DNA of 35,528 nucleotides, taken from positions 1 through 35,528 of IMG/VR virus record IMGVR_UViG_3300034980_000253, one strand, 5' to 3'. The stretch comes from a virus. The notes under the pieces are model-generated. The model was not told where the DNA came from and searched no databases. It saw only the letters and a program-made list of their open reading frames with translations. Made by a program: the position numbers and the translations under genes. Positions 26,544 through 32,823 of the stretch are shown piece by piece (position 1 is the stretch's first letter; every line of letters begins with the position of its first letter).

Positions 26544-26944
26544 TTCGGCTCCTTGCCAGACAGGATATCAGAGATTGATAGAGAGTTCGATTCTATCTCG
26601 CGGCCATTCTTTGTCCATATCGACCGCCCATTGACGACTGAGAATGTCCAGCCCCACGCGAGTAGCGTCTCGCACATACGCTCACGTCGAATCATTCCGC
26701 TTTCGATTTGCCTGTTCTGGCTGGCGAAATACTCGTCCGCCGCCTTGTCCATTTCTTCAGGAGACGGGTCAGGAGGATGCGACGGGTCATCGTCGACTGA
26801 AGGGAAGCCCGTGCCGCAATTCTCGCAAGGCTGACCGTCATACAGTTGAGGGTCTTCAAGGATGGTCTCGCAGGTCGGACAGGCCGCATACTCCGGGTCA
26901 CTCAAACTCGTGGGGCCATGTGATCCGTGGATAAGTTTTGACAT
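26540..26944 (-). CDS. Hypothetical zinc-ribbon protein
   Basis: 134 residues from ATG 26944, placed one base after the upstream stop; longer in-frame starts only shadow that gene. The motif CPTCETILEDPQLYDGQPC-ENCG is a four-cysteine zinc ribbon. An acidic Pro-rich linker and a helical/beta C-terminal half follow. Function unknown. Confidence 0.6.
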   Translation of the reverse strand: MSKLIHGSHGPTSLSDPEYAACPTCETILEDPQLYDGQPCENCGTGFPSVDDDPSHPPDPSPEEMDKAADEYFASQNRQIESGMIRRERMCETLLAWGWTFSVVNGRSIWTKNGREIESNSLSISDILSGKEPK

Positions 26945-26945
26945 C

Positions 26946-27350
26946 TCAATGCACCGTTGGCGTTGATGGCGTGCCGAGAAGCACCATAGCTGTTTCGATA
27001 TCACATTTCACACTGGGATCATCTTCAATCGCTTCCGCAATGCCGAGCTTCTCGCGCTCCTCTCGAAAGAACCCGTCGTCGTCGAGTGTTTGATACTGTT
27101 CGCGTTGCCGCCAGATCAGCTTGTCGAGATAGCCTTGGCTCCGCCCACTGACGAGAATTGCATAGACCATTGCCCGTTGGAAGGACTGGGCTATTACTGA
27201 CATATCGACGCGCCCGATATCAGACTTCATCATGTCCTGCGCGATTTCCAAGAACTGCACCGAGAGGCCGTCTGCATACTTGTCCACAGCTTCGTCGGTT
27301 CGCTCCTTAAAACTCTCCGCCTTTGTCATCATTCGTCGTTTGGAACTCAC
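26946..27350 (-). CDS. Hypothetical helical protein
   Basis: 134 residues from GTG 27350, fixed by AGGAGG (27358-27363) seven bases upstream. Mainly helical, with EAVDKYADGLSVQFLEIAQ and SVIAQSFQRAMVYAILVSG. First gene behind the extended -10 promoter at 27379-27387. No family recognised. Confidence 0.65.
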   Translation of the reverse strand: MSSKRRMMTKAESFKERTDEAVDKYADGLSVQFLEIAQDMMKSDIGRVDMSVIAQSFQRAMVYAILVSGRSQGYLDKLIWRQREQYQTLDDDGFFREEREKLGIAEAIEDDPSVKCDIETAMVLLGTPSTPTVH

Positions 27351-27378
27351 AGTGTGTCCTCCTGTTTTATTACTATGA

Positions 27379-27387
27379 ATTGTAGCA
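27379..27387 (-). promoter_or_regulatory. Extended -10 promoter
   Basis: Minus strand TGCTACAAT: an extended TGn plus TACAAT (5/6). No good -35 is present, as expected for extended -10 promoters. The predicted transcript starts about nine bases before the SD of the gene beginning at 27350. Confidence 0.4.
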
Positions 27388-27421
27388 TGCCCTCTATGCC
27401 GAATGCTCGACATAGAGGGCA
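27388..27421 (-). terminator. 11-bp inverted repeat between leftward genes
   Basis: TGCCCTCTATG (27388-27398) and CATAGAGGGCA (27411-27421) pair perfectly around a 12-nt loop, ten bases after the stop of the gene ending at 27431. No U-run follows in either direction, so it is either a 3'-end stabiliser or an operator abutting the promoter at 27379-27387. Confidence 0.5.
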
Positions 27422-27430
27422 CGATAATAA

Positions 27431-27868
27431 CTACACTTTGGCAGGGGTCTCGGTCGACTGGAGAAGCAGTGACTGGACGTGCGGATCGGGGGGCCGAAGG
27501 TTGCAGAGGTGCCTGACTCTGACGTCGTAGCCTCGGTCAGCCATCCATGCATCGACCTGTGCTGGGTTATCCTTGCTGCCGGTCATGTCTCGATACGTGG
27601 GCGGCTCAGTAAAGCTGTCCCTGTCCTCGTCATCAAACGCAGAGACAAGTACCTGAATCTCCCGGTCGGCAATCCGCTCCGCCTCGGCAAAACTCAGGGC
27701 GTAGTGGTGTACGCGGTTGGTCGGCCCATGCTGGCCTTCGTCTCTGTCCCAGTCGTCCAGGTCGTTATTCTCGCTAGTCACGGTCACCGCAAAGAGCGGT
27801 ACCGTTTCAGGTTGCGTGACCGGTTCGTCTGCAAACTGAATCCTGAGTTCGTTGTGTTCAAATGCCAT
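27431..27868 (-). CDS. Hypothetical acidic protein
   Basis: 145 residues; strong SD GAGGAGG before ATG 27868. Rich in Asp and Glu, with a mixed alpha/beta middle (NRVHHYALSFAEAERIADREI, VLVSAFDDEDRDSF) and a C-terminal VRHLCNLRPPDPHV. Last gene of the ribozyme-separated series, following hammerhead 27942-27997 and a long structured leader. It lacks the covarying SD hairpin. Unknown function. Confidence 0.65.
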   Translation of the reverse strand: MAFEHNELRIQFADEPVTQPETVPLFAVTVTSENNDLDDWDRDEGQHGPTNRVHHYALSFAEAERIADREIQVLVSAFDDEDRDSFTEPPTYRDMTGSKDNPAQVDAWMADRGYDVRVRHLCNLRPPDPHVQSLLLQSTETPAKV

Positions 27869-27892
27869 ACCCTACCTCCTCTTTCTCAAGTG

Positions 27893-27930
27893 CTGCACTA
27901 AATGAAAATATTTGTGACCGTTTAGTGCAG
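27893..27930 (-). repeat. 10-bp inverted repeat in leader of the 27868 gene
   Basis: CTGCACTAAA (27893-27902) and TTTAGTGCAG (27921-27930) are perfect inverted repeats around an AT-rich 18-nt centre, between the hammerhead and the gene. It could fold in the RNA as the new 5' structure after ribozyme cleavage, or be a protein operator. Confidence 0.55.
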
Positions 27931-27941
27931 TAGTGTTACTG

Positions 27942-27997
27942 ACCCTCGTCAGTGCTACCTCAGAGTAGCAGACGGCCCCCGTGGGGCCGTTTCGGGT
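27942..27997 (-). ncRNA. Type II hammerhead ribozyme (HHR-6)
   Basis: Minus-strand order: stem II ACCC (27997-27994), GAAA (27993-27990), stem III CGGCCCC/GGGGCCG with a 3-nt loop, then UC, cleavage between 27971 and 27970, stem I UGCUAC/GUAGCA with loop UCUGAG, core CUGACGA (27952-27946), and stem II GGGU closing on ACCC. All core nucleotides of the CUGANGA/GAAA hammerhead are present. It starts 15 nt after the stop codon at 28013. Confidence 0.93.
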
Positions 27998-28012
27998 TGA
28001 CGCCTATGGCTA

Positions 28013-28597
28013 CTATGTCTTCGTCAGGCTGGCATCGATCTCGTTCTCCAGTGCCCGTGTCTGGCCGTCAGTCAGGCCGTCGATGATGACGTGATCCTTG
28101 CGCCATTTTCTTGTCTTTTTTAAACGCTCTTGGGTCTCCTTCTCAACTTGGCGCATCGCCGTGGTTCGGGCTTCGTCGCTATGCCGTGGATCGGTATCAG
28201 GTAACACCTCCAGTGCTGTTAAGGGAGTGCGAACACCGTGACCTCCGGCCCCGAATGGGCACTCGTCACTGCCGCCCCTGTCGTATGAGACGTACGCGTA
28301 TTTCTTGGTCACCTTTTTAACGGTGCCCACTTCTCCGTTCCCCCATGACGCCCCCGTCAACACCACTCGTAACCCCACTCGGAAAGTGTCTCGCACGGCA
28401 GCAGTCAGTTCATCGTGACGTTTTCTGACTACTGCGCCCAGCTTGTTGACGTGCGTTGCCGCACCCTCCAGTTGCGCTAAGGTTGTTATTCCAGCTACCC
28501 ACGTTTCAAATTCCACACTCGCATAGTCGTCCTGCCACCAACTCGAATATCCGAAGTCCGTTTCAATTAAAACACTCGATGTCATTCGCTCTTTCAT
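28013..28597 (-). CDS. Hypothetical protein with KOW/SH3-like segment
   Basis: 194 residues from ATG 28597; the in-frame extension to 28681 runs through a twister ribozyme and lacks an SD. The centre FRVGLRVVLTG...NGEVGTVKKV...YAYVSYDRGG has the strand pattern of a small KOW/SH3-like barrel, often nucleic-acid or protein binding. The C-terminus is basic and helical. The SD sits in a covarying hairpin (28603-28617). Unknown function. Confidence 0.7.
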   Translation of the reverse strand: MKERMTSSVLIETDFGYSSWWQDDYASVEFETWVAGITTLAQLEGAATHVNKLGAVVRKRHDELTAAVRDTFRVGLRVVLTGASWGNGEVGTVKKVTKKYAYVSYDRGGSDECPFGAGGHGVRTPLTALEVLPDTDPRHSDEARTTAMRQVEKETQERLKKTRKWRKDHVIIDGLTDGQTRALENEIDASLTKT

Positions 28598-28602
28598 GGT
28601 CT

Positions 28603-28617
28603 GTCCCTCCTTGAGAC
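28603..28617 (-). promoter_or_regulatory. SD hairpin for gene at 28597
   Basis: Minus strand GUCUC-AAGGA-GGGAC: a 5-bp stem (one G-U) with the SD purines in the loop and 3' arm. One of nine in the operon with compensated stems. Confidence 0.75.
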
Positions 28618-28625
28618 AAAATGGT

Positions 28626-28686
28626 CGACGGGGTTGTGACCGCCGTTCCGGTTTACTCCGGGCAACCTGCGCCCGGATCACTCACC
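28626..28686 (-). ncRNA. Circularly permuted twister ribozyme (TW-4)
   Basis: Minus-strand order: P2 GGU (28686-28684), GA, P1 UCCGGGC/GCCCGGA, G, UAA, P2 ACC (28652-28650), then a 6-bp P4 capped by U-CACAACC. Pseudoknot T1: GUGA (28681-28678) with UCAC (28639-28636). T2: GG (28649-28648) with CC (28633-28632). Cleavage expected between U28655 and A28654. It starts five nt after the stop at 28692. Confidence 0.88.
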
Positions 28687-28691
28687 ATGCC

Positions 28692-29258
28692 CTACGCTGT
28701 TTGGTGCCGGTCGACGTCGACGTTGATATTCCCTCGGTCGTCGACGTGCAGGTAGGCTGCAACATCCAGTCTCGGGCCAGACACGCGAAACTGATCTGAC
28801 TGGAACTTTTGCAGCACGAGCTTGGCCTGTCCCAGCGTCAGGATCGGTTTGACCAGACCGCCGTCATTCGGATATAGCTGCGTCGACGTGATGGTCTCGA
28901 CGTACCAGCCTGACCTCCGATAGACCAGGACTACTTCAGTTCCGTCGCGTGAGTATTTGTAGCCACTCGACACTGGCTCCCCGGACAGGAATTTGACGCG
29001 CATGCCTACGGAGTGAAGCTTACTGAGACCCAGTCCTTGTCGACGTTCCTCGGCGGTTTCCATGCAGTCGAGAATCTGCCGAGGATATGTGAACGTATGC
29101 TCCGTCGAGCGTCCGTTCACGGCATCGAGAATCGACTGTATTTTGTCCGACACAGACTCGACCAGACACGTATATGGCGGATGCATGCCGCCGCCGACAA
29201 TAGGTCCGCCCTTGCGTGAGACTGTTCGTAGCCTAAACGGTTTCCATGCTTTGATCAT
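28692..29258 (-). CDS. Hypothetical protein
   Basis: 188 residues, ATG 29258 with AAGGAGG presented in an SD hairpin. Mixed alpha/beta; GMRVKFLSGEPVSSGYKYSR then EVVLVYRRSGWYVETI is an SH3-like beta segment similar in style to the neighbour at 28013-28597. C-terminal VAAYLHVDDRGNINVDVD is beta-rich. No family recognised. Confidence 0.65.
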   Translation of the reverse strand: MIKAWKPFRLRTVSRKGGPIVGGGMHPPYTCLVESVSDKIQSILDAVNGRSTEHTFTYPRQILDCMETAEERRQGLGLSKLHSVGMRVKFLSGEPVSSGYKYSRDGTEVVLVYRRSGWYVETITSTQLYPNDGGLVKPILTLGQAKLVLQKFQSDQFRVSGPRLDVAAYLHVDDRGNINVDVDRHQTA

Positions 29259-29261
29259 CGA

Positions 29262-29276
29262 GTTCCTCCTTGGAAC
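29262..29276 (-). promoter_or_regulatory. SD hairpin for gene at 29258
   Basis: Minus strand GUUCC-AAGGA-GGAAC, a perfect 5-bp stem. Two pairs differ from the GUCUC/GGGAC version in neighbours while pairing is kept. Confidence 0.78.
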
Positions 29277-29292
29277 TGTTAGTTAGTGGCTT

Positions 29293-29348
29293 GCCTCATC
29301 AGCGGCAGGGAAGCCATCCCTGCCGGACGCCCCGAAGGGCGTTTCGGC
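29293..29348 (-). ncRNA. Type II hammerhead ribozyme (HHR-5)
   Basis: Minus strand: stem II GCC (29348-29346), GAAA (29345-29342), stem III CGCCC-UUCG-GGGCG, UC, cleavage between 29326 and 29325, stem I of nine perfect pairs (CGGCAGGGA/UCCCUGCCG, loop UGGCU), CUGAUGA (29302-29296), stem II GGC. Complete core; 13 nt after the stop at 29362. Confidence 0.95.
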
Positions 29349-29361
29349 CAGTCGTTGTGGG

Positions 29362-29958
29362 CTAGCCCTCTTTGAGAAGCTCTGCGACTTCTGGCGGCAG
29401 AGCGTCGAACTCGACAGACTCACCGTTATCTGGCGGAGACGGAAGTTCCTCCTCGGTATGGAGATTCGGTGCGCGAAACTCGGTACCGAGCGAGAGGTGT
29501 TCTTCCATCACGGGTACTGACATTGTTGCATCCGTGGGGCGTAGAGAATTCTGGCTAAAGATAGGCACGGTGACTTCCCGTGTGCGGAAGACATATCTTA
29601 TTTTCTCTAGGCGAACAGTCGTCCGGCACTCATCACGAAGCAGCACTTCTGCGATACGAGGAGACTGTTCGTATCCCTTCGCAAACGCGCCGTAGAGATC
29701 CTCTGGGTCGTCCAAGTACCCCTCCTCCTGTTGGACTTGCACCTCCTTGAGAATCCACTCGTCTTTTATTGCCAGTGCTACCTCAAGTGAATCCGCGACG
29801 ACCGATTTTTTTTGGGAAGTTTGACTGCCAAACTCTTGATATATCGTCACTTTCCAAGCGTCCGTGCATCCGGTCTTGATGTCTTTGCGGATGGTGCTAC
29901 AGGCTTCGTCTGCGTAGTTATCCGGTAATACAAGTTCGCCGTGTGTATTCTCTTTCAT
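29362..29958 (-). CDS. Hypothetical protein
   Basis: 198 residues, ATG 29958. Alpha/beta with a long helix (EVALAIKDEWILKEVQVQQE) and an acidic Pro-rich C-terminus ending in a helix (LPPEVAELLKEG). An A8 run in codons for QKKS (around 29806-29813) is a possible slippage site. SD in hairpin 29962-29976. Function unknown. Confidence 0.65.
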   Translation of the reverse strand: MKENTHGELVLPDNYADEACSTIRKDIKTGCTDAWKVTIYQEFGSQTSQKKSVVADSLEVALAIKDEWILKEVQVQQEEGYLDDPEDLYGAFAKGYEQSPRIAEVLLRDECRTTVRLEKIRYVFRTREVTVPIFSQNSLRPTDATMSVPVMEEHLSLGTEFRAPNLHTEEELPSPPDNGESVEFDALPPEVAELLKEG

Positions 29959-29961
29959 ATC

Positions 29962-29976
29962 GTCCCTCCTTGAGAC
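29962..29976 (-). promoter_or_regulatory. SD hairpin for gene at 29958
   Basis: Minus strand GUCUC-AAGGA-GGGAC, followed by CGAU-AUG. Same stem as at 28603 and close to that at 30451. Confidence 0.75.
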
Positions 29977-29988
29977 TTGTTTATGGCT

Positions 29989-30043
29989 CCCTCATCAGCA
30001 TTAAGACGCCACGCCTAATGGACGCCCCGAAGGGCGTTTCGGG
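29989..30043 (-). ncRNA. Type II hammerhead ribozyme (HHR-4)
   Basis: Minus strand: stem II CCC (30043-30041), GAAA (30040-30037), stem III CGCCC-UUCG-GGGCG, UC, cleavage between 30021 and 30020, stem I CAUUAGG/CUUAAUG, CUGAUGA (29998-29992), stem II GGG. Core complete, five nt after the stop at 30049. Stem III is identical to HHR-3 and HHR-5 while stem I differs wholly. Confidence 0.92.
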
Positions 30044-30048
30044 CTTCA

Positions 30049-30447
30049 CTATTGCGACTCGTCAGCATGAACCTGCCAATAAAAAGCAGTTAGTGCCAGT
30101 TCAGCTTTCACCACTCGGAGATACTCTCTCGACGGTGCCATGATTCCACCCAGTGACGCCAGCACCGTCCCGTCGTTATCTCTCAGGGAAACAAACAGTG
30201 TCTCCCACTCATGTGTCGAACCTTCGTGATACTGACACTGCGTATTCTCGCAGTAGCAGTAGGCGCGTTCGTCCTCCTCGACTTTGTAGTTGTCCGCGAG
30301 TCCAACCTCTGAGACCCACGTCTCAGCCTTAGCTAGCTCCAGTGCCCCAAGCGCTTTGGAGCCGACACAATAGCCAGCCTCGCGCATGAAAAACCGCCAC
30401 GATTCTCGGAGCGTTTTCGTACCGCTGGGTAAATCTAAAACAATCAT
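30049..30447 (-). CDS. Hypothetical cysteine-containing protein
   Basis: 132 residues, ATG 30447. The middle contains YCYCENTQCQYHEGSTHEW, three Cys and two His that could bind a metal. N-terminal FMREAGYCVGSKALGALELA is helical. SD in hairpin 30451-30465; upstream element is a twister. Function unknown. Confidence 0.65.
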   Translation of the reverse strand: MIVLDLPSGTKTLRESWRFFMREAGYCVGSKALGALELAKAETWVSEVGLADNYKVEEDERAYCYCENTQCQYHEGSTHEWETLFVSLRDNDGTVLASLGGIMAPSREYLRVVKAELALTAFYWQVHADESQ

Positions 30448-30450
30448 ATC

Positions 30451-30465
30451 GTCCCTCCCTGAGAC
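30451..30465 (-). promoter_or_regulatory. SD hairpin for gene at 30447
   Basis: Minus strand GUCUC-AGGGA-GGGAC; loop AGGGA instead of AAGGA, stem as at 29962. It follows a twister here but a hammerhead at 29962, so the SD module is independent of ribozyme class. Confidence 0.75.
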
Positions 30466-30472
30466 TTTACCT

Positions 30473-30530
30473 GACCGGGATTTGGACCGGTCACTCGGGT
30501 TAACCGGGGCAACAGCCCCGGCCCATCACC
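30473..30530 (-). ncRNA. Circularly permuted twister ribozyme (TW-3)
   Basis: Minus strand: P2 GGU (30530-30528), GA, P1 GCCGGGGC/GCCCCGGU, UAA, CCC, P4 GACCGG/CCGGUC with loop UCCAAAUC. T1: UGG (30525-30523) with CCA (30485-30483). T2: GA (30496-30495) with UC (30480-30479). One C-U mismatch at the first P2 position. Cleavage expected between U30502 and A30501. Ten nt after the stop at 30541. Confidence 0.85.
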
Positions 30531-30540
30531 ACTGTGCTAC

Positions 30541-30834
30541 CTATTGACGTTCGCCATCCCCTGAACATTCATGCACCACTGCTTCAATCCAGTCATGGAA
30601 AGCTGAAAAGCGAATTGCAACTGCGTATTTACCATTCGCCTTCAGGAATGCATACGTGTCTATCACAACCCCATCCTCGTCGGTGCCAGACATCCACAAT
30701 TCGCTCTCCGAGCGAGCCATAAATGCTTTTCGATCCCGAGAGAGTTTGAACGTATAAACCAAAGCGCCTTCTCTCGTTACCCACTCGACTCCAGACTCGC
30801 GAAACAATTGAAACCAGTTAATCTCGTCAGGCAT
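30541..30834 (-). CDS. Hypothetical protein
   Basis: 97 residues, ATG 30834 immediately after the TAA of the upstream gene, AGGAGG before it. Beta-rich (GALVYTFKLSRDRKAFMARS, then GVVIDTYAFLKANGKYAVAI) with a C-terminal helix. No ribozyme separates it from the upstream gene: the pair is translated from one processed RNA. Function unknown. Confidence 0.6.
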   Translation of the reverse strand: MPDEINWFQLFRESGVEWVTREGALVYTFKLSRDRKAFMARSESELWMSGTDEDGVVIDTYAFLKANGKYAVAIRFSAFHDWIEAVVHECSGDGERQ

Positions 30835-31056
30835 TTACTTGTCCTCCTGAGCGAGTGCGAGACGTGTCGAGCGGAGCTTCTGACGCCTCGCTCGACGACT
30901 GGCCTTCCGCCTCGCGTGTCGTCGGTCCCGGTCGACACGCTTGCGTCCTCTGCCTGACAGTGCGCCAGGCTCATCAGTCGTCCCTGTCGAGGGCACCTCT
31001 GGAGCCGGGACGTCCGGCCTGACCGTCTGTATTAGGTTGAAAAATATTCCTAGCAT
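30835..31056 (-). CDS. Small Arg-rich basic protein
   Basis: 73 residues, ATG 31056 with GGAGGT. A hydrophobic start (MLGIFFNLIQTV) and Pro/Thr linker precede a strongly basic C-terminal half (GRGRKRVDRDRRHARRKA, SRRARRQKLRSTR), typical of nucleic-acid binding. It is one of two post-ribozyme genes without the covarying SD hairpin. Role unknown; it could bind RNA. Confidence 0.6.
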   Translation of the reverse strand: MLGIFFNLIQTVRPDVPAPEVPSTGTTDEPGALSGRGRKRVDRDRRHARRKASRRARRQKLRSTRLALAQEDK

Positions 31057-31079
31057 ATTGACCTCCAGTTAAAGTAGTG

Positions 31080-31143
31080 GGTTACCTCATCAGTGTCGGG
31101 ATACCCAGTCCCGGCAGACGCCCCGAAGGGCGTTTCGGCTACC
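31080..31143 (-). ncRNA. Type II hammerhead ribozyme overlapping a stop codon (HHR-3)
   Basis: Minus strand: stem II GGUAGCC (31143-31137) whose UAG is the stop of the upstream gene, GAAA (31136-31133), stem III CGCCC-UUCG-GGGCG, UC, cleavage between 31117 and 31116, stem I UGCCGGGA/UCCCGACA (one C-A mismatch), CUGAUGA (31093-31087), stem II GGUAACC (six of seven pairs). A terminating ribosome would cover stem II. Confidence 0.93.
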
Positions 31144-31768
31144 AGCGTTTCGGACAGGCGTTCCGCCCCTTGGGCGTGATGCTCTTGTTCCGCCGGAGGT
31201 GCTTGGACGCCATCAGTGACGCCACGGCAGCGTCCCAGCGTTCTTGCGTGATACCCATCGTACGGTTCGCTTCGACGAACCGAAGGTTGCTCACGCCTCC
31301 GTAAGACGCCTTGAGAGACCTCGTATGCTCTAGTACGACGATCTGGTCGTCGGACAGGGTCTCAGGCTCTGGAAGGAGCCGTGTCGCGTTCTGAGAGCCT
31401 ATCTTGAGCGTCAGCCCCATATCGTGCCCTTGACAGATCGAGTGCCGCACTACGCCTGTTCCGTCAGGGAGCCTTACGGCGTCAAGTCCTCTGACCGGGA
31501 CGTCCCATGCGGACTGCGACGGGACGCGAGGCGAGACGTCCGTTGTCGCGCCGTCAATCTTTCCGTCAAGCCTCACGAAGTGGAACGTGTCGCGTGAGCC
31601 GCCATCCCAGCTTGACCTCAGATCGAGCGTATCGTCAGCGTCGACGACCTGTATTTTGAAGCTGCGCCCACGGTACGCCGGGAACGCTTTCCGACACAGG
31701 TCGACAACGCCCTGAGACGCTGCGCCCTTGTCGGCTGGGTCAATGTGAATCGGTTCGTTATATGCCAT
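31139..31768 (-). CDS. Conserved phage-type hypothetical protein
   Basis: 209 residues from ATG 31768; a 5' extension runs through the ribozyme HHR-2 and is rejected. The patterns LRSSWDGGSRDTFHFVRL, VRHSICQGHDMGLTLKI and ASYGGVSNLRFVEANRTMGI...W...A.L...LRRN-SITPKGRNA recall a protein type seen in many phages and mobile elements; the last part is winged-helix-like. Function unknown. SD in hairpin 31776-31790. Confidence 0.72.
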   Translation of the reverse strand: MAYNEPIHIDPADKGAASQGVVDLCRKAFPAYRGRSFKIQVVDADDTLDLRSSWDGGSRDTFHFVRLDGKIDGATTDVSPRVPSQSAWDVPVRGLDAVRLPDGTGVVRHSICQGHDMGLTLKIGSQNATRLLPEPETLSDDQIVVLEHTRSLKASYGGVSNLRFVEANRTMGITQERWDAAVASLMASKHLRRNKSITPKGRNACPKRW

Positions 31769-31775
31769 CGTTCGT

Positions 31776-31790
31776 GCCCCTCCTTGAGGC
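31776..31790 (-). promoter_or_regulatory. SD hairpin for gene at 31768
   Basis: Minus strand GCCUC-AAGGA-GGGGC. Relative to GUCUC/GGGAC, a U-A pair is replaced by C-G on both arms. Confidence 0.77.
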
Positions 31791-31792
31791 GT

Positions 31793-31847
31793 GTCCTCAT
31801 CAGTGCTGCCCACTAGCAGCAGACAGTCCCGTAGGACTGTTTCGGAC
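31793..31847 (-). ncRNA. Type II hammerhead ribozyme (HHR-2)
   Basis: Minus strand: stem II GUCC (31847-31844), GAAA (31843-31840), stem III CAGUCC-UACG-GGACUG, UC, cleavage between 31822 and 31821, stem I UGCUGC/GCAGCA with loop UAGUGG, CUGAUGA (31803-31797), stem II GGAC. All stems perfect, core complete; 12 nt after the stop at 31860. Confidence 0.95.
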
Positions 31848-31859
31848 TGGTGTAACTTC

Positions 31860-32276
31860 TTAATCACGGGCAAGACTGGCGTCCACCCGAGTATTGATAT
31901 GACCAAGTCGCTGCAAGCGCATTGTCGTCAAGGCGTCAGCATCATCGGAGTAACGCTCTATGACTTCCTCAGACTTGATCAAAACCTCGTCTGAGCCTGT
32001 GTACGTTAACGTGTCCAGCACTGGGCGGTCAGGCAATTCATAGCGTAAAGACTCTAAATGCGTGACGTCTTTATTTACAGCCAAACAAACGATGCCGTCA
32101 GGCTGCAACACTTCATAAATATCGCTCTTCTCTCGCAGCCACATTTGCGCTGCTACAACTGCCTCGTTCGCATTGTGGGCAATGACATAGATGGTTCGAT
32201 AAGGCTTTGTGGAAACATTATCGGTGTCCAAATCCATCTCGATTGCTTTTGTGTCTATTGCATACAGTCTGTTCAT
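31860..32276 (-). CDS. Hypothetical protein
   Basis: 138 residues from ATG 32276 (the frame extends through a twister to 32357 and is cut back to the SD-supported start). Alpha/beta, with TIYVIAHNANEAVVAAQMWL and SDEVLIKSEEVIERYSDDA. No recognised family. SD in hairpin 32283-32297. Confidence 0.65.
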   Translation of the reverse strand: MNRLYAIDTKAIEMDLDTDNVSTKPYRTIYVIAHNANEAVVAAQMWLREKSDIYEVLQPDGIVCLAVNKDVTHLESLRYELPDRPVLDTLTYTGSDEVLIKSEEVIERYSDDADALTTMRLQRLGHINTRVDASLARD

Positions 32277-32282
32277 ATCAAT

Positions 32283-32297
32283 GCCCCTCCCTGAGGC
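32283..32297 (-). promoter_or_regulatory. SD hairpin for gene at 32276
   Basis: Minus strand GCCUC-AGGGA-GGGGC; shares the C-G version of the stem with 31776 though it follows a twister, not a hammerhead. Confidence 0.76.
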
Positions 32298-32299
32298 GC

Positions 32300-32358
32300 G
32301 GACAGACTTCGGACTGTCCCTGTGGTTTACTCCGGGCAAGCTGCCCGGAGCCGTCACC
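32300..32358 (-). ncRNA. Circularly permuted twister ribozyme (TW-2)
   Basis: Minus strand: P2 GGU (32358-32356), GA, P1 CUCCGGGCA/UGCCCGGAG, UAA, P2 ACC (32326-32324), P4 GGACAG/CUGUCC with loop UCCGAAGU. T1: CGG (32353-32351) with CCG (32312-32310). T2: AC (32323-32322) with GU (32307-32306). Cleavage expected between U32329 and A32328. Two nt after the stop at 32361. Confidence 0.9.
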
Positions 32359-32360
32359 AG

Positions 32361-32807
32361 CTAGCACACTTCGGTTTTGACAAGGTCGAAAATTGCCTTC
32401 ACGGTCTCCGTGTCAAAGTCACTGTGCTTGAGCAAGTCGACCTCGATACTGCCCAGCGATTCTCTCAGGCATTGCTTGCGGAGTGCCTCTGGACGAAATG
32501 AGGTTTGCGTATTGTAGATATGTAGATGGTCTCCACGGCGCAATGCACTCCGTATCCCAAGGGATTTGCCGCGAACCCAACGCTCCCCCACTACGCGCAC
32601 CCTGAGAAACTCCGGCCTTTTGTGGAACGCCCGTGTGACCGCTTCGCAGTCTTCGTCAGACGTGACTGGGCACGCCACGAGAGACCTGCCCTCGCAAATT
32701 TCGCCTGATAGGAACCTGTCCGTGGCTACGACATAGCCAGTGGTCGTCGAGACCTCTTCAGGCGTCCTGTCGTCCGTTACAACTGCTACTGGTAATACTT
32801 GGTTCAT
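32361..32807 (-). CDS. Hypothetical protein
   Basis: 148 residues, ATG 32807. Predicted alpha/beta with ATDRFLSGEICEGRSLVACP, then EFLRVRVVGERWVRGKS and a C-terminal helical region (SDFDTETVKAIFDLVKTE). It follows HHR-1, whose stem II shares bases with its SD hairpin. Function unknown. Confidence 0.65.
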   Translation of the reverse strand: MNQVLPVAVVTDDRTPEEVSTTTGYVVATDRFLSGEICEGRSLVACPVTSDEDCEAVTRAFHKRPEFLRVRVVGERWVRGKSLGIRSALRRGDHLHIYNTQTSFRPEALRKQCLRESLGSIEVDLLKHSDFDTETVKAIFDLVKTEVC

Positions 32808-32810
32808 GTT

Positions 32811-32823
32811 GTCCTCCCTAGAC
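32811..32823 (-). promoter_or_regulatory. SD hairpin for gene at 32807, overlapping hammerhead stem II
   Basis: Minus strand GUCU-AGGGA-GGAC. GUCU (32823-32820) is also the 5' arm of HHR-1 stem II, so the two structures exclude each other. Confidence 0.7.

Noticed and set aside
29806-29813. A8 run as a programmed frameshift site
   Set aside because: No alternative-frame extension or stimulatory structure is evident; the in-frame product is complete.
30043-30066. A second CUGACGA just upstream of HHR-4 (and a similar one near 28020 before HHR-6)
   Set aside because: The following bases cannot form stem II with the strand before GAAA; both are codons at gene ends.
30970-30977. CUGAUGAG on the minus strand inside the Arg-rich protein gene
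   Set aside because: No GAAA or stem III is placed upstream as a type II hammerhead needs; it is explained by coding for TDEP.
31769-31906. N-terminal extension of the 209-residue protein gene
   Set aside because: It would translate through a hammerhead ribozyme and lacks an SD; the hairpin-borne SD at 31776-31790 sets the start. The same reasoning trims genes starting at 28597, 32276 and 33381.
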